From assembly GCF_032362555.1 (NCBI RefSeq), contig NC_083517.1, positions 640,001 to 704,000 on the forward strand: 64,000 bases of DNA. The letters run 5' to 3'. This document shows positions 11,903-23,800 of this stretch, piece by piece; position 1 is the first letter of the stretch; each line of letters begins with the position of its first letter. The DNA is from Amyelois transitella (lineage: Eukaryota; Arthropoda; Insecta; Lepidoptera; Pyralidae). A model generated the notes under the pieces. That model made no database searches, was not told the DNA's origin, and saw only the letters and a list, made by a program, of their open reading frames with translations. Position numbers and translations under genes: made by a program.

Positions 11903-12566
11903 TAGGTCGCGCGGTGGTTAAAGAACGCTCGGAAAAAATAGTGGGGGCAAACGGCGCATGTGTACATTCGCGCTCAAAAATGCTAAGGGAAATGTTTTTT
12001 TTTATTTATTTAATACTAGCTGTTGTCCCGCAACTTCGCCCGCGTGATTTTCCAAAAAAAGTAGCCTATGTTTTAACTCGGTTATTTAACTATGTATATC
12101 CATATCTTATAATATACTTATAATGTTAGTATGGATTTTGTGCCTTATAAATACTTATAATCCCTACTTATATTATAAATGCGAAAATGTGTATGTGTGT
12201 ATGCATGTTCAGTTTTCACACTTAACCTGACCTGGCTGAACCAATTTTGATGAAATTTGACATAGTTATATTCAACCGTGGACGGACATAGGGTAGGGGC
12301 GACTTGTACTGTTTGAGAATTGATATATTATTTTAAGTTGTCGCGTACAAATACGATAAAACAATTTGTGCGCAACAGTACCCAAGAGACACGGGACGCG
12401 CGAACTCAACGCGGGAAGTAAAGAGTGACTAATCCACCAATACGTGTCGCCGTCGGCGCACACCCGCCCCCCCTCTCTCCTCGTCGCACCAAATAGACCT
12501 AAAAATTGATCACTGCGCATGCCCCTTCTACTTTTGCCGAGCGTTCTTAAACCACCGCGCGACCTA
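11903..12566. mobile_element. TIR DNA element nested in the Harbinger Myb gene
   Basis: Inverted ends TAGGTCGCGCGGTGGTT at 11903 and its complement ending at 12566. The match extends to about 29 of 30 bases (AAGAACGCTCGG inside). TA stands on both sides (11901-11902 and 12567-12568), a TA target duplication. No transposase frame, so non-autonomous. The interior contains Helitron pieces (12016-12135 and about 12161-12270). Superfamily not determined. Confidence 0.8.
12016..12135 (-). mobile_element. Helitron fragment nested in the TIR element
   Basis: Minus-oriented: CTAG at 12016-12019 followed inwards by words for GCGGGCGAAGTTGCGGGAC, and the 5' end TCCATACTAACATTATAAG at 12135. Much of the middle is missing. 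It is the third layer of nesting (Harbinger, TIR element, Helitron). Confidence 0.65.
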
Positions 12567-13205
12567 TAACATCTGAACCTACATCACAGTCCATTTTGAC
12601 AAGGGAAGGTATGGAAGAACCTTCACTTGTACAACTCGAGGTGTTTGATGATGGTGCAGGACCTTCGCATGAAGTGGATAGGCATATGGACACTGAGCAA
12701 GCCATATTGGAGGATCCCTTTCCTGCGGTAGTTGAGGGGGAGAGAGCAGAGAGAGAAGAGCCAGAATTATTGGCACCATCTCCCCAGCCTAGTGGAGGAC
12801 GCTAGGCGTCTTCTCGTGCAGTCGGCCCAAGAAAAAACAGAGGCCAGTGTGCGTAGCAGTAATGCCATGGAGGGTGTGCACCGAAGCCTGGCACTTATTG
12901 CCAATAGTCTAAAAACGATACAAGATGATATACGGGATATAAAAAGGTAATGACAACATACTTTTCATCAAAAAATACTTTATTTTAAAGGACTAATATA
13001 CATATTATAAAATTAATATTAGCTATTAGTGTTATTCTGAAATGAAATCTAAATAAAATAAAAATTATAACTTAATTTCCGTAAACTTGATTTTAGTAAG
13101 TAAAAATCCAAATACCTATGTATTACTGAGAAAATAAATAAAATAATAAGCACTAAAATTTTGTATGTGATTAAAAGTACTACATTATTATTTTCAGCAT
13201 AATGT

Positions 13206-14816
13206 CTAGCGCCTTTCCCAGAGTCGCTGAATGAGAGCGTTCCTCACGGCCACACCCTGCTGGAGTGCTACGTTACCACGCCCTCCTTCCGTCACTGGAA
13301 TACTACTATGTGCAGAATAAATTGCCACTAATCGCGATTCTTCTTGTCTTTCTTCTGTAGTTAACTCTTGCGAAGGTAGCTTGGCTCCATTGCACATATT
13401 ATGTAATATAACACATGAATTTACAATAGAACCAGCTACCTCTGGTTGATAGTGCAATCTTCTATGTAGTAGTAAACAACGGAATCGTGCTTTTAAAAGA
13501 CCAATTGTGCGTTCAATTATATTTCTAGTATGCACATGCAAATTTGTATAATGTGCCTCTGGTGTATTTGGTGCTGCATTTAAAACAGGCGTCATCATGT
13601 ACCGTCTTAATGGATATCCAGAGTCACCTGTAACACAATTAAATTTTAACTTTTTTTATAATGAAGCTTTTTTTACAAGTTGATGATACTAGCACATCCA
13701 CCATTATGCCTGCATTATGGCGACAGTTTCATTTATATACTACTTATGAAAATGCAAAATACTTACCAAGAAACCATACATTTTCATTATTACTTAGTTC
13801 TTCCATGTAGTCCTTTAAAGGATGACTAGACCAAATGAAAGAGTCATGAGTTGCACCTCCATGACTGGCATCAACACTTATAATTTGCATGTCAGCATCA
13901 CAAACCTAGAAACAATGTAAATATTTAGTTTTTATATTTATTTACAACCAAATTACTTAGTTATTTAAGATATTCATTTTTGAGCAAAATTATGCCAATT
14001 ATTAAAAGTTTACTTACCAATTGTACGTTTAGAGAATGGTAATCCTTTCTGCAAAAATATCTGTCTTCATGCTGGTTAGGACGCACAATAGCAACATGAG
14101 TGCCATCAATGCATCCTAATACTCCCGGAATATTAAACTTGTTATGAAATCTAAAACAAGGAATATATTATTTTTATTACCATAAGAAAATGCACGGGAT
14201 ACAATAAAACATTAGTATTTATATTATATTTGTCTTGTATTAAGTTATTTTATATACCTTGTTTTTATTTTGTTTTGTTCATCACTATTATTAGGAAAGT
14301 GAATATATTTTTCTCTAAAATATGTATTATTTAGGCACTTTGAAATTTCATTTATGACAGTAGACACAGTTTGCTGAGCTACAAAATGCCCTTGAATCTT
14401 TCCTGTAGGTCTTTGATAAGACCCTGTGGCAAAAAATGACAAAGCAGTCAAAACCTGAAAAAAGCAAATACGTAAGTGAAGATAACACAAAGAATCCCCC
14501 ATATAGATGCACTTTATTCTCATTATGATACATATTCTAAATAAAAGTTTTCTAGGTTTACCTTTGTCTCCACCGACAAGTCAGTAGCTTTTTGTGGTGT
14601 TTTAAGGAAAGGTCGAATCTCTTCACATAAATCGCGAGCTAGTGTTTTGGTCAATCGGTACTCCTTAACAAATTGAGCATCCGTGTATATTTCAAACGGA
14701 TCACATTGATCCCGTAATCGTCTATGCCGCTCCTTTGCTGCCTGCTTCCTCCTTACACTATCTTCATGGTCGTCTTCTTCTTCCAAGTATTCAAAGATCT
14801 CGTATTCATTAGCCAT
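13206..14816 (-). CDS. Harbinger-type DDE transposase, apparently complete
   Basis: Enzyme that cuts and re-inserts the Harbinger element (HARBI1 family). Five exons: 14816-14562, 14454-14258, 14150-14018, 13905-13767 and 13627-13206. All join in phase with GT-AG borders and give 381 residues, a normal family length. The N-terminal part is acidic and helical (EIFEYLEEEDDHEDSVRRKQ). A helix-turn-helix-like stretch follows (FATGSYQRPTG...QQTVSTVINEIS). Catalytic motifs: first Asp in GVLGCIDGTHVAI, second in ISVDASHGGATHDSFIW, and the Glu region in RNIIERTIGLLKARFRCL, followed by LHNMCN. I find no stop or frameshift, so this copy may still make protein. Its Myb-like partner in the same element is broken. 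Confidence 0.9.
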
Positions 14817-15569
14817 TACAAACGTTGTTTTATATATATCACGTAAACAAACACCTTCAAACACTAACGTAACGTAACTAACACAGTAAACACTTTATGC
14901 TTACTTATTTCAACACTCAAATGTCTCATAAGGTTTTCAAGTGGTTTGTAAGCATTGAAGGAATCACACTCAATATGAAAAAAGTTTTGTTTCCATGGCA
15001 TCCGACCAACTTTTTTAAGATCGCAAAAATTGACGTAAAAACAATATTACTAGTTGTCAAATAACGGCTTATAGTACGAAATTGAATGAACGTTTCGTTG
15101 TGACGTCATCAAAACTGCTAAGAAATGTAAGCTTAAAGTAATATTGTTTTCTAAGTGTCATGGTACAAATTTCAAAAGTAATATTGAAACAATACTGCTA
15201 CAAGACATTATGGTAAGCCCCGCTTGTTTCTCTTTGACAAGACATCGAAACGTTCAAAACTTATGCTTATCTTAACTTTGATGGTTTGAGGCTTTTATTA
15301 ATTATTGAAATATCTGTCGCATTTTTATAAGTATATACAATTTAAAAACGTGCATTAATGTTAACCAAATATAATGCAACCGGAAAATAATTCATGTAAT
15401 TTTAATATTTTTTGAAATTGTAACTCCAATTTACTGACAACCAGATAAAAAATAAATTTTGACACGGACAAGCTTCTGAACGTTTGCTGAACAAGTACTT
15501 GTTTCGTAATACCTAGCTCGCAAAATTTGGACACTTTGCCGTTTAATCAAATAATTACAATATTTAACA

Positions 15570-18018
15570 ATGTATCACCAATTCAGCAGAGCTACCGGCA
15601 GGCTGGTATCAGTCTCGGCTTCAAACTTGCAGAGCCCGCTATTCCCTGTTGTACGTATTACTGATCTTCATTCTTTCCAACCCTGCCTGCTCTTATCTCT
15701 TGTTGATTGATTAGGAATATTTTAAGATTCTGCTTCATAAAGCTTGACATCTTCCTACCAAAGGAAGTCCAATATAGACAACCAGAACATTATTTTGGAA
15801 AATACATTTAAAAAGTTCAGATTCAGTCTCTTAGTCCATCAGAGCCTCCTAGACTTTAAAAGCAAAGAATTAACACTCCTAGATAAGTGTAACAACAATT
15901 AAAGAAATTGCAAATATATGTTAACTCTTAATTAATAAATTATAACTTCGCAGGCACCAATTGCACTGCAACGAGCGGAGCCGCCAGCAATCCAGTACAA
16001 CACAGCTCAGATGTCCACAGTGAATGAGGCTTGCGTCGCCAGTGGTGCAAGGAAGACCATCCCCGGCACCAACATTCCCTACGCTCCAGTACCAGAGAGT
16101 ATCCGCAAGCAGCAAGCACAGTTCCAAGTAAGATTTCGTTGGAACTTTTTAAATTAGTACATACATACATATCGTCACGTCTATATCCCTCGCGGGGTAG
16201 ACAGAGCCAACAGTCTTGAAAAGACTGAATGGCCACGTTCAGCTATTTGGCTTAATGTTAGAATTGAGATTCAAATATATATAAAGTAATCAGGTTAGTA
16301 GCCCATCGCGTAAAAAAGAATCCCAAGATTGTATCCCTTAGTCGCCTTTTACGACATCCATGGAAAAGAGATGGAGCGGTCCTATTCTTTTTTGTATTGG
16401 TACCGGGAACCACACGGCACCAAAATTAGTAATATGAAAGTTATTTGATTTCATGCATCATGGAGGCAACATGGGTTAACTTTGTCAGTGTAATAGGCCC
16501 CTGATGACTGCAGAAGAATACTGCCAGTATCGGAGATTATTTTTGACTAGCTGTTGCCTGTGACTTAGCTGTATAAGTTTACGAGAATCTTAAGAGGAGC
16601 ATTAGTTTTTGTGGAACCCGAATACAAATATACAGATAGATAGAGATTCTATGAATCACATTTTTGGATTGGTTGTTTTTACATGGATCTCAAATATTGA
16701 TCTTTTACCTTTGGTCAGTTACTCTTTGATAATGTATTATTAGTTGTTTCATGAAGTAAGTACCTCCCTAAAATGTTATTGTCATATTGCATGTTTATTA
16801 CTAGGTAATCTGTATAAGTATTTATCACAATTAACTGACCATTGGTCTTCTTATGGATGAAGTGATGGCTAGTGGAGTGTTAGTGAGTATCCTTTGCACT
16901 AGCCTTTTTGTCAGTTGGTAAAGTCACTCCCTCCAGATCAGAAATTCAAAGTAGCAAAACGTCAAACAATTTAAAATGTCTAGTTAGCAATCTGCCTAAC
17001 CAGCCAATCATCCATGTAGCAAAACGTCTTACTATCAAGAGGTATAGGATATAACAAAATGCCTGCTTTGGAAATCATACATAAGTTTTTCAATAGGTTT
17101 ATTTCTTGTAATTAATTGTTTATTGCGCAAGAAAAGGCTATCTCTTTAAAAAAAGTAATAAGAGTAGGTATAACATAATTTTGAATGGAGCTTTGCATGC
17201 CTTTATGAGCAGTCAAAAACAATCCAAAAAGGCTCGACTGGCTGTGCACAGGGGCGTGTTGGTCCCGACATTAATGTATGGGAGTGAAAGTTGGGTATGG
17301 CAAAAGAAGCACGAAAGCAGAATAAATGCAGTGGAAATGAGAGCGTTAAGGAGTATGTTGGGTGTGAAATTGAGTGACCGGATAAGGAACAGCGTGATAA
17401 GGGAAAGTTGTGATGTGAAAGAAGATGTAGTTACAGGAATAGAAAAGGGTATGTGAGATGGTTCAGTCATGTGGAGAGGATGAATGAAAGCAGGTTGACT
17501 AAGCAGATATACATGGAGAGTGTGGAGGGAAACGTTGGAGTGGGAAGACCTAGACGAACATCGTCCTCGTCCGATCATCATTGGACGTCCTGGTAAAGGG
17601 TCAGGTCAGAAGTATCCGAAGCCGCCGAGCTTGCATGAAGAGAGTTATGAATGTGGATGAAGCAAAGGAAATATGCAGAGATCGTGGCAAGTGGAAAGAG
17701 GTAGTCTCTGCCTACCCCTCCGGGAAAGAGGCGTGATTTTATGTATGTATGTATGTATAACATAAGTGACTCTTACACTCAATAACAATATTTATCAAGA
17801 GATCGGGAAAAAGGCGTGATTTTATATATGTATGTATGTACAACATAACTTCATATCTTTTATTATGTTGATTTCAGAAAGACGACGACGTCCCAGTATT
17901 CCTGAAAGGTGGCCCCCTGGATGGCATCCTATACCGCCTGACCATGGCTCTCTGCGTCGTAGGGCTCCTTGGAATCGGCCAGACAGTCTATGAACACGCC
18001 TTCCCAAAGAAGCAATAG
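15570..18018 (+). CDS. COX7A: cytochrome c oxidase subunit 7A, mitochondrial
   Basis: Small nuclear-encoded subunit of complex IV in the inner mitochondrial membrane. Exons 15570-15650, 15954-16127 and 17878-18018, all phase 0, 131 residues. The first 50 or so residues are a basic, Ser/Ala-rich presequence region (MYHQFSRATGRLVSVSASNL). The conserved part is in exon 3: DDDVPVFLKGGPLDGILYRL, then the single membrane helix (ALCVVGLLGIG) and the end HAFPKK. Stop TAG at 18016-18018. Intron 2 (1.75 kb) has taken up a SINE, Helitron debris and a truncated LINE, while intron 1 is short and clean. Confidence 0.93.
16160..16425 (-). mobile_element. ATGT-tailed SINE, full length
   Basis: Minus-oriented copy in COX7A intron 2, 30 bases after the exon 2 donor. 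(ACAT)n tail at 16160, GGTACCGGGAACCACACGGC at the far end. Near-complete body. A short Helitron 3'-end scrap (CTAGCTGTTGCC) lies at about 16549. Confidence 0.85.
17166..17756 (+). mobile_element. RTE-like LINE, 5'-truncated
   Basis: Last 590 or so bases of the LINE at 55985-57829. Translated words include NGALHAFMSSQKQSKKARLA, LVPTLMYGSESWVWQKKHES and IRNSVIRESCDVKEDVVTGI. Frameshifts follow (the first frame stops at 17456), then the 3' tail ...GGCGTGATTTTATGTATGTA. Dead copy in COX7A intron 2. A second partial tail follows at about 17795-17840. Confidence 0.85.
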
Positions 18019-18084
18019 ATATTATTTTTAATTTATGTATTAGACGTCTGTGTTATGCAAATATAAGAACTGCAATTAGATTCC

Positions 18085-18090
18085 AATAAA
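18085..18090 (+). terminator. COX7A poly(A) signal
   Basis: AATAAA 67 bases after the COX7A stop codon. Confidence 0.7.
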
Positions 18091-18499
18091 GGTGCGAAAA
18101 TACCAGTGGTTTTTTTTTTTAATATGTATGTGAGCTCTTTCTTGTCCATTGCATACTTTTTTTTTTATAATATTCTGACTGATATAAATGTGTTTTCTAC
18201 TCAACCCATATTTTAGAAATTATGTGTTTGAGTTTGGAGAAGGGCACTACTTTTAAAACTATAGTTCCCGTGGGACTTGCGAAAAACCTGTATGCTTTTG
18301 TAGGTGGCACTAATTTCGCGCTGACTGCGGGTAAAAGACTAAAATCTACTAGATAAAAAAAGTCGTGAGTTAATGAAAAAAAAAAATAATCTCTATGAAA
18401 AGCTGCAGCTGAGCGAGGCCTATCAGGTATTTTCAAGCTTGTTAGCTCTGACATAAATATGTATAGTCACGTGTATACCCCGCATATAGATAAACGTGA

Positions 18500-18727
18500 A
18501 AATATAAGAATAGGACGACTTCATCTCATTTCCCATGAATGTCGTAAGAGGTGACTAAGGGATAGGCTTATAAACTTTAGATTCTCTTAGGCGACGGGCT
18601 AACAACCTGTCACTGTTTTAATCCCAATTCTATCATAAAGCCAGCCAGACAGCTGAACGTAGTCTATCAGTCTTTTCAAGACTGTTGGTTCTGTCTACCC
18701 CGTAAGGAATATAGACGTGATCACGTG
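18500..18727 (+). mobile_element. ATGT-tailed SINE, diverged
   Basis: Plus-oriented; head damaged, body clear from AGAATAGGACGACTTCATCT through CAAGACTGTTGGTTCTGTCT to GGAATATAGACGTGA. No ATGT tail remains. Confidence 0.7.
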
Positions 18728-19022
18728 ACTATAATGAATGAATGGCGTGACTATGGTATGCACATTGTTCTAAATGTAAAATAAAAAAATGTACTAAATA
18801 AAACAAACATAATGCTGTAAACATTTCTATATTTTATAGCAATAACATAGAACACTGGCCATCTATACATGGTGCTCCAACAGATTTCACAGACAATAAT
18901 ATAATTTTAAACGATGAACACCCATAACAAAACATCCTACTGAATGATTATATGCATTTTTACATCTACATATATAAAGGTCGCTGTAGTTTTCCGAGGC
19001 GCTGGGCCAGCATTATACAAAA

Positions 19023-19242
19023 CTAGCTGTGGCCTTAGGGATGAATAATTTCCCCCGCTTTTTTTCACATTTTCCATTATTTCTTCGCTCCTAATAGTTG
19101 CAGCGTGATGTTATAAAGCCTAAAGTCTTCCTCGATAAATGGTCTAATTAACACAAAAATAATTTCTCAATTCAAACCAGTAGTTCCTGAGGTTAGCACG
19201 TTCAAACAAACAAACTCTTTAGCTTTATAATATTAGTATAGA
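19023..19242 (-). mobile_element. non-autonomous Helitron
   Basis: Minus-oriented, same family as 1833-2119. Begins TCTATACTAATATTATAAAG at 19242 after an A and ends CTAG at 19023-19026 before a T. The GC-rich 3' part is shortened. Confidence 0.75.
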
Positions 19243-20109
19243 TTATTCTTTTGGTTTGACAAGAAATGTATGATAATAATATATTATGATTACGATTTTA
19301 ACGCATTATCCATATGAACCAACTGTTATTTACAAACAACTAATTGCGCCATCTTAGATTTGGCTTTTTTTATGGCAGGTACAACTTGTATCCTCCGTAG
19401 ATACAAAGATATTAGGTACTTTCACTCGATGACCCAATGCCTGAATGTGTACAGTGACCCTAATATTTATTTCATTTCTATGTAATGCTTATAAACTGGT
19501 TCGATCCTGATAAGACATTGCATTTTGTAAATAATAATTATATGAAACATAATCAGGTACTTTAGGAACATTGACAAAGTCAGTAAAAGTATTTAGTACC
19601 AATAAAAAAATCCAATATAAAAAAATATATATAGTATAAAAAATAAAAAAACTAGTTTTAAGGTGAATAAAAAAAGTACTAAATATTTTCTTGCACCTAA
19701 CTTAAAGTGATACAAGGTAGGTACACTGAGTAACATATAAACTGACACTCAATCAAAAATTGCTTCAGAATGGTCAGATTGATATGTTACTTACTGTACA
19801 TAGGTATACAAATAAATTGTTAATCATAATGAATTTGCTTAAAAAAATGAGAAATCATGTTAATTAATTATAAAAAATACATTCAAAATATACAACACAG
19901 CCATTATAGAGAAATATAAGGAGAAATGCAGCACTGAATTTGACGATTAAGTTTAATAATATATGTAATGCATGTATATCTATATCAGTCAACTTAACAG
20001 AATACAATCAATGATATAACTATTAAGGAATGAAATCCACTATGATTACTAATAAATAATTTCGATGTAATTACATTTAGAATGTATATTGCAATTTTAT
20101 TGTGACAAA

Positions 20110-20182
20110 CATGGCCATTCAGTCTTTTCAAGACTGTTGGCTGTGTCTACCCCGCAAGGGATGTAGACGTGATTATGTACGT
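20110..20182 (+). repeat. ATGT-tailed SINE, 3' tail only
   Basis: Only the last 70 or so bases: GGCCATTCAGTCTTTTCAAG, CTACCCCGCAAGGGATGTAG and ACGTGATTATGTA. Confidence 0.7.
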
Positions 20183-20883
20183 GACAAACTTAAATAACTT
20201 ACGATGTATTTATACAGGTACAAGGATTACTTGCAAAATAATTATTGGAACATAGGTAAATTATTGCTTGTACAATGATTTAAACATATCAACATAATTT
20301 ATTTGGATCCCATAAGATCCCTAACAAGATTCATGTTTCTTTATTTCTAAATATCTGTGCCACGGAAAATACATATCTTTGGATATAAATAGTAAATAGT
20401 TATCTTTTAATATATGTAATTGAAATTAATTTTATTATTATTTCTTGTTCATTTGAATTATAGCAACAATTTAAAAAATACTTAACCTGATATTGTGGAA
20501 ATATTCAACGGTTTATGAATAGAAACACTATTAATACATTGTAAATAAATAACTACATAATTTTAATTCTGTTGAAATATTCACTGCTTGATTACTTGTT
20601 CTTTTAAATTACAGGACAAAATACTCAAAAATGCAATATGAAACACTAAATATTAATTTTATTATCTTATTTTCAAGATTAACTACTTAAACTAGCAGAA
20701 AAAGCCTGCAAATCTTACTTTCGCTACTTACCACTACACAAGCTGTTTCGTTTTTAGACAATGCAATTTCGTGTATAATATCTTCAAGAACCAATGTAAG
20801 TTTATATAAATTAGCAGGCCAAAGCTGCCTTTGATATAATTCAGTTCGATAAATGAATGAGGGAATATTTTGCCGTTATGACA

Positions 20884-23800
20884 TTAGGAAGTCGGTCGAG
20901 GTCGCGCCGGCAAAGGGGGAGGGGCTCCCTGTCGGGCCGGCACAGGGGGCGGCGCGGCCGGCGGCGGCGTGCTGCTCGGCGGCGGCGGGGGCGCGCACGC
21001 GGGCGGCGGCATGCCGTCCGCCGGCGGGGAAGCCGGGCCCGGTTGCTGGCCGTTCTTGCCTGCGTCCGGGGGCAACGGAGCCGGCCTTGGAGGCGGAGGC
21101 CGCGCGGGGCCGGGTGCGGGCGCTCGGGCCGGCAGTAGCGGCGTCGGAGACGGCGCTGGCGGCCGGCCCGGCTGCTGCCGTCGCGGCGTCGGCGGCGCAG
21201 ATCTCAGCGGACGCTCTTGCTGCACCTCGCCGAACAGCGGCACCGTATTGTTGGAACACAAGCCTATTTCTGAACGCACTATGTCGATCCAGTTTGGAGA
21301 TTTTAATGTTATAGCGAGAGGAATAGAGCAGACTGACAATTTGCCCATTTGCGCCGCCACCAGAGCGTTTTGTCCCTCTCTGAATGTAATGCTCAGAGTT
21401 TGTTCGTCTACGAATCGCACGAGCGTGACTTCCCCTATGGTCGCCAATTCTTGCAGCACGGCCGCCATGACATTATCGTCGAAGACTGACTCCTCACTGT
21501 CGCTCCTGTCTTCGACGGGCTGCACGAGGATGCTCGCATCAGGAGGACCGAGGTCCTGAACGACTTCATAAAAAACTTCCATACACTTGGTGTAACTAAC
21601 TTGTAGTACTTCGATTTCTAGAATGGCTATAACGGGCCTGTGGTCACTCTGCTTCAATTCCGCTCTGCCATAATGCAGTAGTTTCCCGGTGGCCAACTCC
21701 GATGTGTTCTCAGGATCGATCGTGCACTTTCTACTTCGCCACAGAACTCTGTCGGTCCACGCCGGAGCCCGGCACTTCTCGCTGGTGTCATAATCATCAC
21801 TAAAGAGATCGTATTTGTATGTCGGCAGGAAAGTGATTTCTCCTTCGAAACAGTTTTTGAAAACTAACCCCAAAGCCTTCTGTTGGTTGAGTTGGTCTTG
21901 TTCTAGCAGCCTTTGCATGTTGTTCTGGGCAACTAGCAAACGCACTTCATCTTTGTCTAGATCAATGCGATAGTTAAAATCGCCACACCAAAAGACGTAA
22001 TCGTGACAGTATAGGGATCGGCCCATAGGGAATGCAATTTTACGTGTTATCTCAGTGTAATCGGCATTGCGCTCAGCAACCTGGCTTTGTCCGGCCGCGA
22101 AATGAGCACACACGAAACACAGGGAAGTGCCGTAAATGACCATGCGGATACCCACAGCTCCCTTGTTACCTGTGGTGCCCCCTAAACCTGTTTTCACAGA
22201 ATCTAAAGCTACATCCCTAATGTGAGGAATCAGATCTTTTCTAACAAATATAAACAAGCAGACACCCACAAGCTGATGACTCGACAGCAGAGTGTAAGGG
22301 GCATCTCGACATAAAACCTTTTCTAGTTCCTCACTCCACGCCTTGGCATTATCTGAACTTGCAGCCATGATATTACTGGCATTCAAATCAACTATTTCCT
22401 CGAAGCCAATAGCAAAGATATCTGACGGATGTTCCTTCAAGTTGACAGTGTTTACTAGAGAAGAATCAGGACAGTCCAGCAACCAATCAGCCAAAGACAC
22501 ATCCTTGTAAGCCAAACTCCTGAAATGTTTACCTCCGTTAACATTGTAAGTGCCTATAGTGATACGAATGCTGGATGGCTGAGTGTACTCATTGCATCTT
22601 CTTACCATTTCTCTCAGTACTGGTGTTGAGGCATGAAGTATATTTGAGGGTAACAATATCCTTGTTCTATCAGCAAGTTCTGAATTTAACGTCGAGCCCA
22701 GCAATAATATATCAATAGCTTCTTGCTTAGAATTATCCAATAAATTATTTTGTATGGTGCGTGCGGCAGATCGAGCGCCATCTATAAGCTTGGAGCCTCC
22801 TTGTATAGCACCAGTACCGGCATAAATTTTAGAAATTTCATTTCCGTTATTTACCCACATTTGTTTGAAAATCTCTTCAAATCTGGTTACATTCTGTTTT
22901 TTGTCAATACATTGCAGCAGCATCAACTGGATGGCCAGCATTTCAATGCCTATGAATGTCTGAATAGAATTTGTTCTGTCCAAGCAGTCCAAGCAATTGG
23001 TTCTCAGCACTCCTTTCTGTATATTGTAAATGTCCGGACCCTTAGCACTGAAGATACCAATTTCATCATAGTATTTCTCCACAATTTTTTTGAATTTGCT
23101 CAATGTGTTTTCTATATGAGAGGCTCTTACTTCTTGGTGGTAGTCAAATATTATCTGAGTGACATCAGAGTGCGCAGATTCATTGAGATGTTTCTGGAAC
23201 GCATTGCTAAGAGTCGCCTCACCTTCACTGCCTCCAATCAAACTGGAGCCAAGTAAATTGACAACAATTACAGTGCCGTAGTTACGTTTTAATTGGGAGA
23301 AGTGTCTGTCGCAGGCACTTGTTGATGCGTCATAACCTCTGGACATTTTTACTTTGTGAGATCCAACTTGTATCCCAGGCTGTTCCCAAAATAGAGGCAC
23401 AGAGCCTCTGGTTTGTATGTAAGATGAGACGGAATCATCAATATAGATAGCTTGCTCTGTCTCAACAAAATTGGCAACATTACCATCATCATTACAGCCT
23501 CTGACATTGAATCGAGTGCCAGCTCTTTCGCAGCTCAACCTAGACACTAGCACAGCTCTAGCTTGTCGGTGCCCAACATAAATTGTGCGTATTTCAACCG
23601 AGCCACACATAGCCCTCGTGAGCCAATCTTCACAATCAATTCCAAATCTTATTAAATGTATAAACAGAGTTCTATTCCAAAAGAATCTGTTGTCAGGTAT
23701 CGCACCTTTGCTCTTTCTTTGAGAACACAAAGTCAAATCAAAGAGGTTATCATTAGCCTTGCCACTGTTCCAAGAGAAGTAAAATGTACCAGAATTCAAT

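Larger units (their letters stand above)
11144..12950 (+). pseudogene. Harbinger Myb/SANT-like accessory gene, interrupted
   Basis: Accessory DNA-binding protein of Harbinger elements, which helps the transposase enter the nucleus and bind the ends. Exons: 11144-11157, 11331-11526, 11625-11810, then an exon starting at 11888. The trihelix/Myb-like region is RQLELLWEFLNSNKDIATGF, YSARKWQEIAEILN, KMWSKYWVDYKAKLKKR. Exon 4 begins at 11888 (GCACATACTGCAGTA) and is split by the 664-bp element at 11903-12566; the frame resumes at 12569. An acidic linker follows (LVQLEVFDDGAGP). TAG at 12803-12805 closes this frame, while a coiled segment (SLALIANSLKTIQDDIRDIK) continues in another frame to 12950. 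That means either an indel or an unrecognised short intron. Exon 4 is broken either way. Confidence 0.75.
10615..15221. mobile_element. PIF/Harbinger DNA transposon
   Basis: Left end GGGGGCTTACCATAA at 10615, right end the reverse complement of GGGGCTTACCATAA at 15208-15221. The outer 14 bases match and similarity beyond is weak (CCATGA, GCTTA words). GCT stands directly outside both ends (10612-10614 and 15222-15224), fitting a 3-bp target duplication. It carries the two genes expected of this superfamily: a Myb/SANT-like DNA-binding protein (+) and a DDE transposase (−), arranged convergently. The Myb gene is broken by a nested TIR element; the transposase looks complete. The insertion lies in the short divergent region between RpL40 and COX7A. 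Confidence 0.88.
18091..20883. other. spacer between COX7A and synaptojanin
   Basis: AT-rich, no gene. Contains a diverged SINE (18500-18727), a Helitron (19023-19242) and a SINE tail (20110-20182). At 18220-18310 there is a piece of another repeat (GGGACTTGCGAAAAACCTGT) also seen at about 44400-44480 and 44895. The last few hundred bases should be the synaptojanin 3' UTR. Confidence 0.5.

Noticed and set aside
20853-21559. Long plus-strand open frames opposite the end of synaptojanin
   Set aside because: They are shadows of the GC-rich proline-coding tail; composition alone keeps several frames open and none resembles a protein family.
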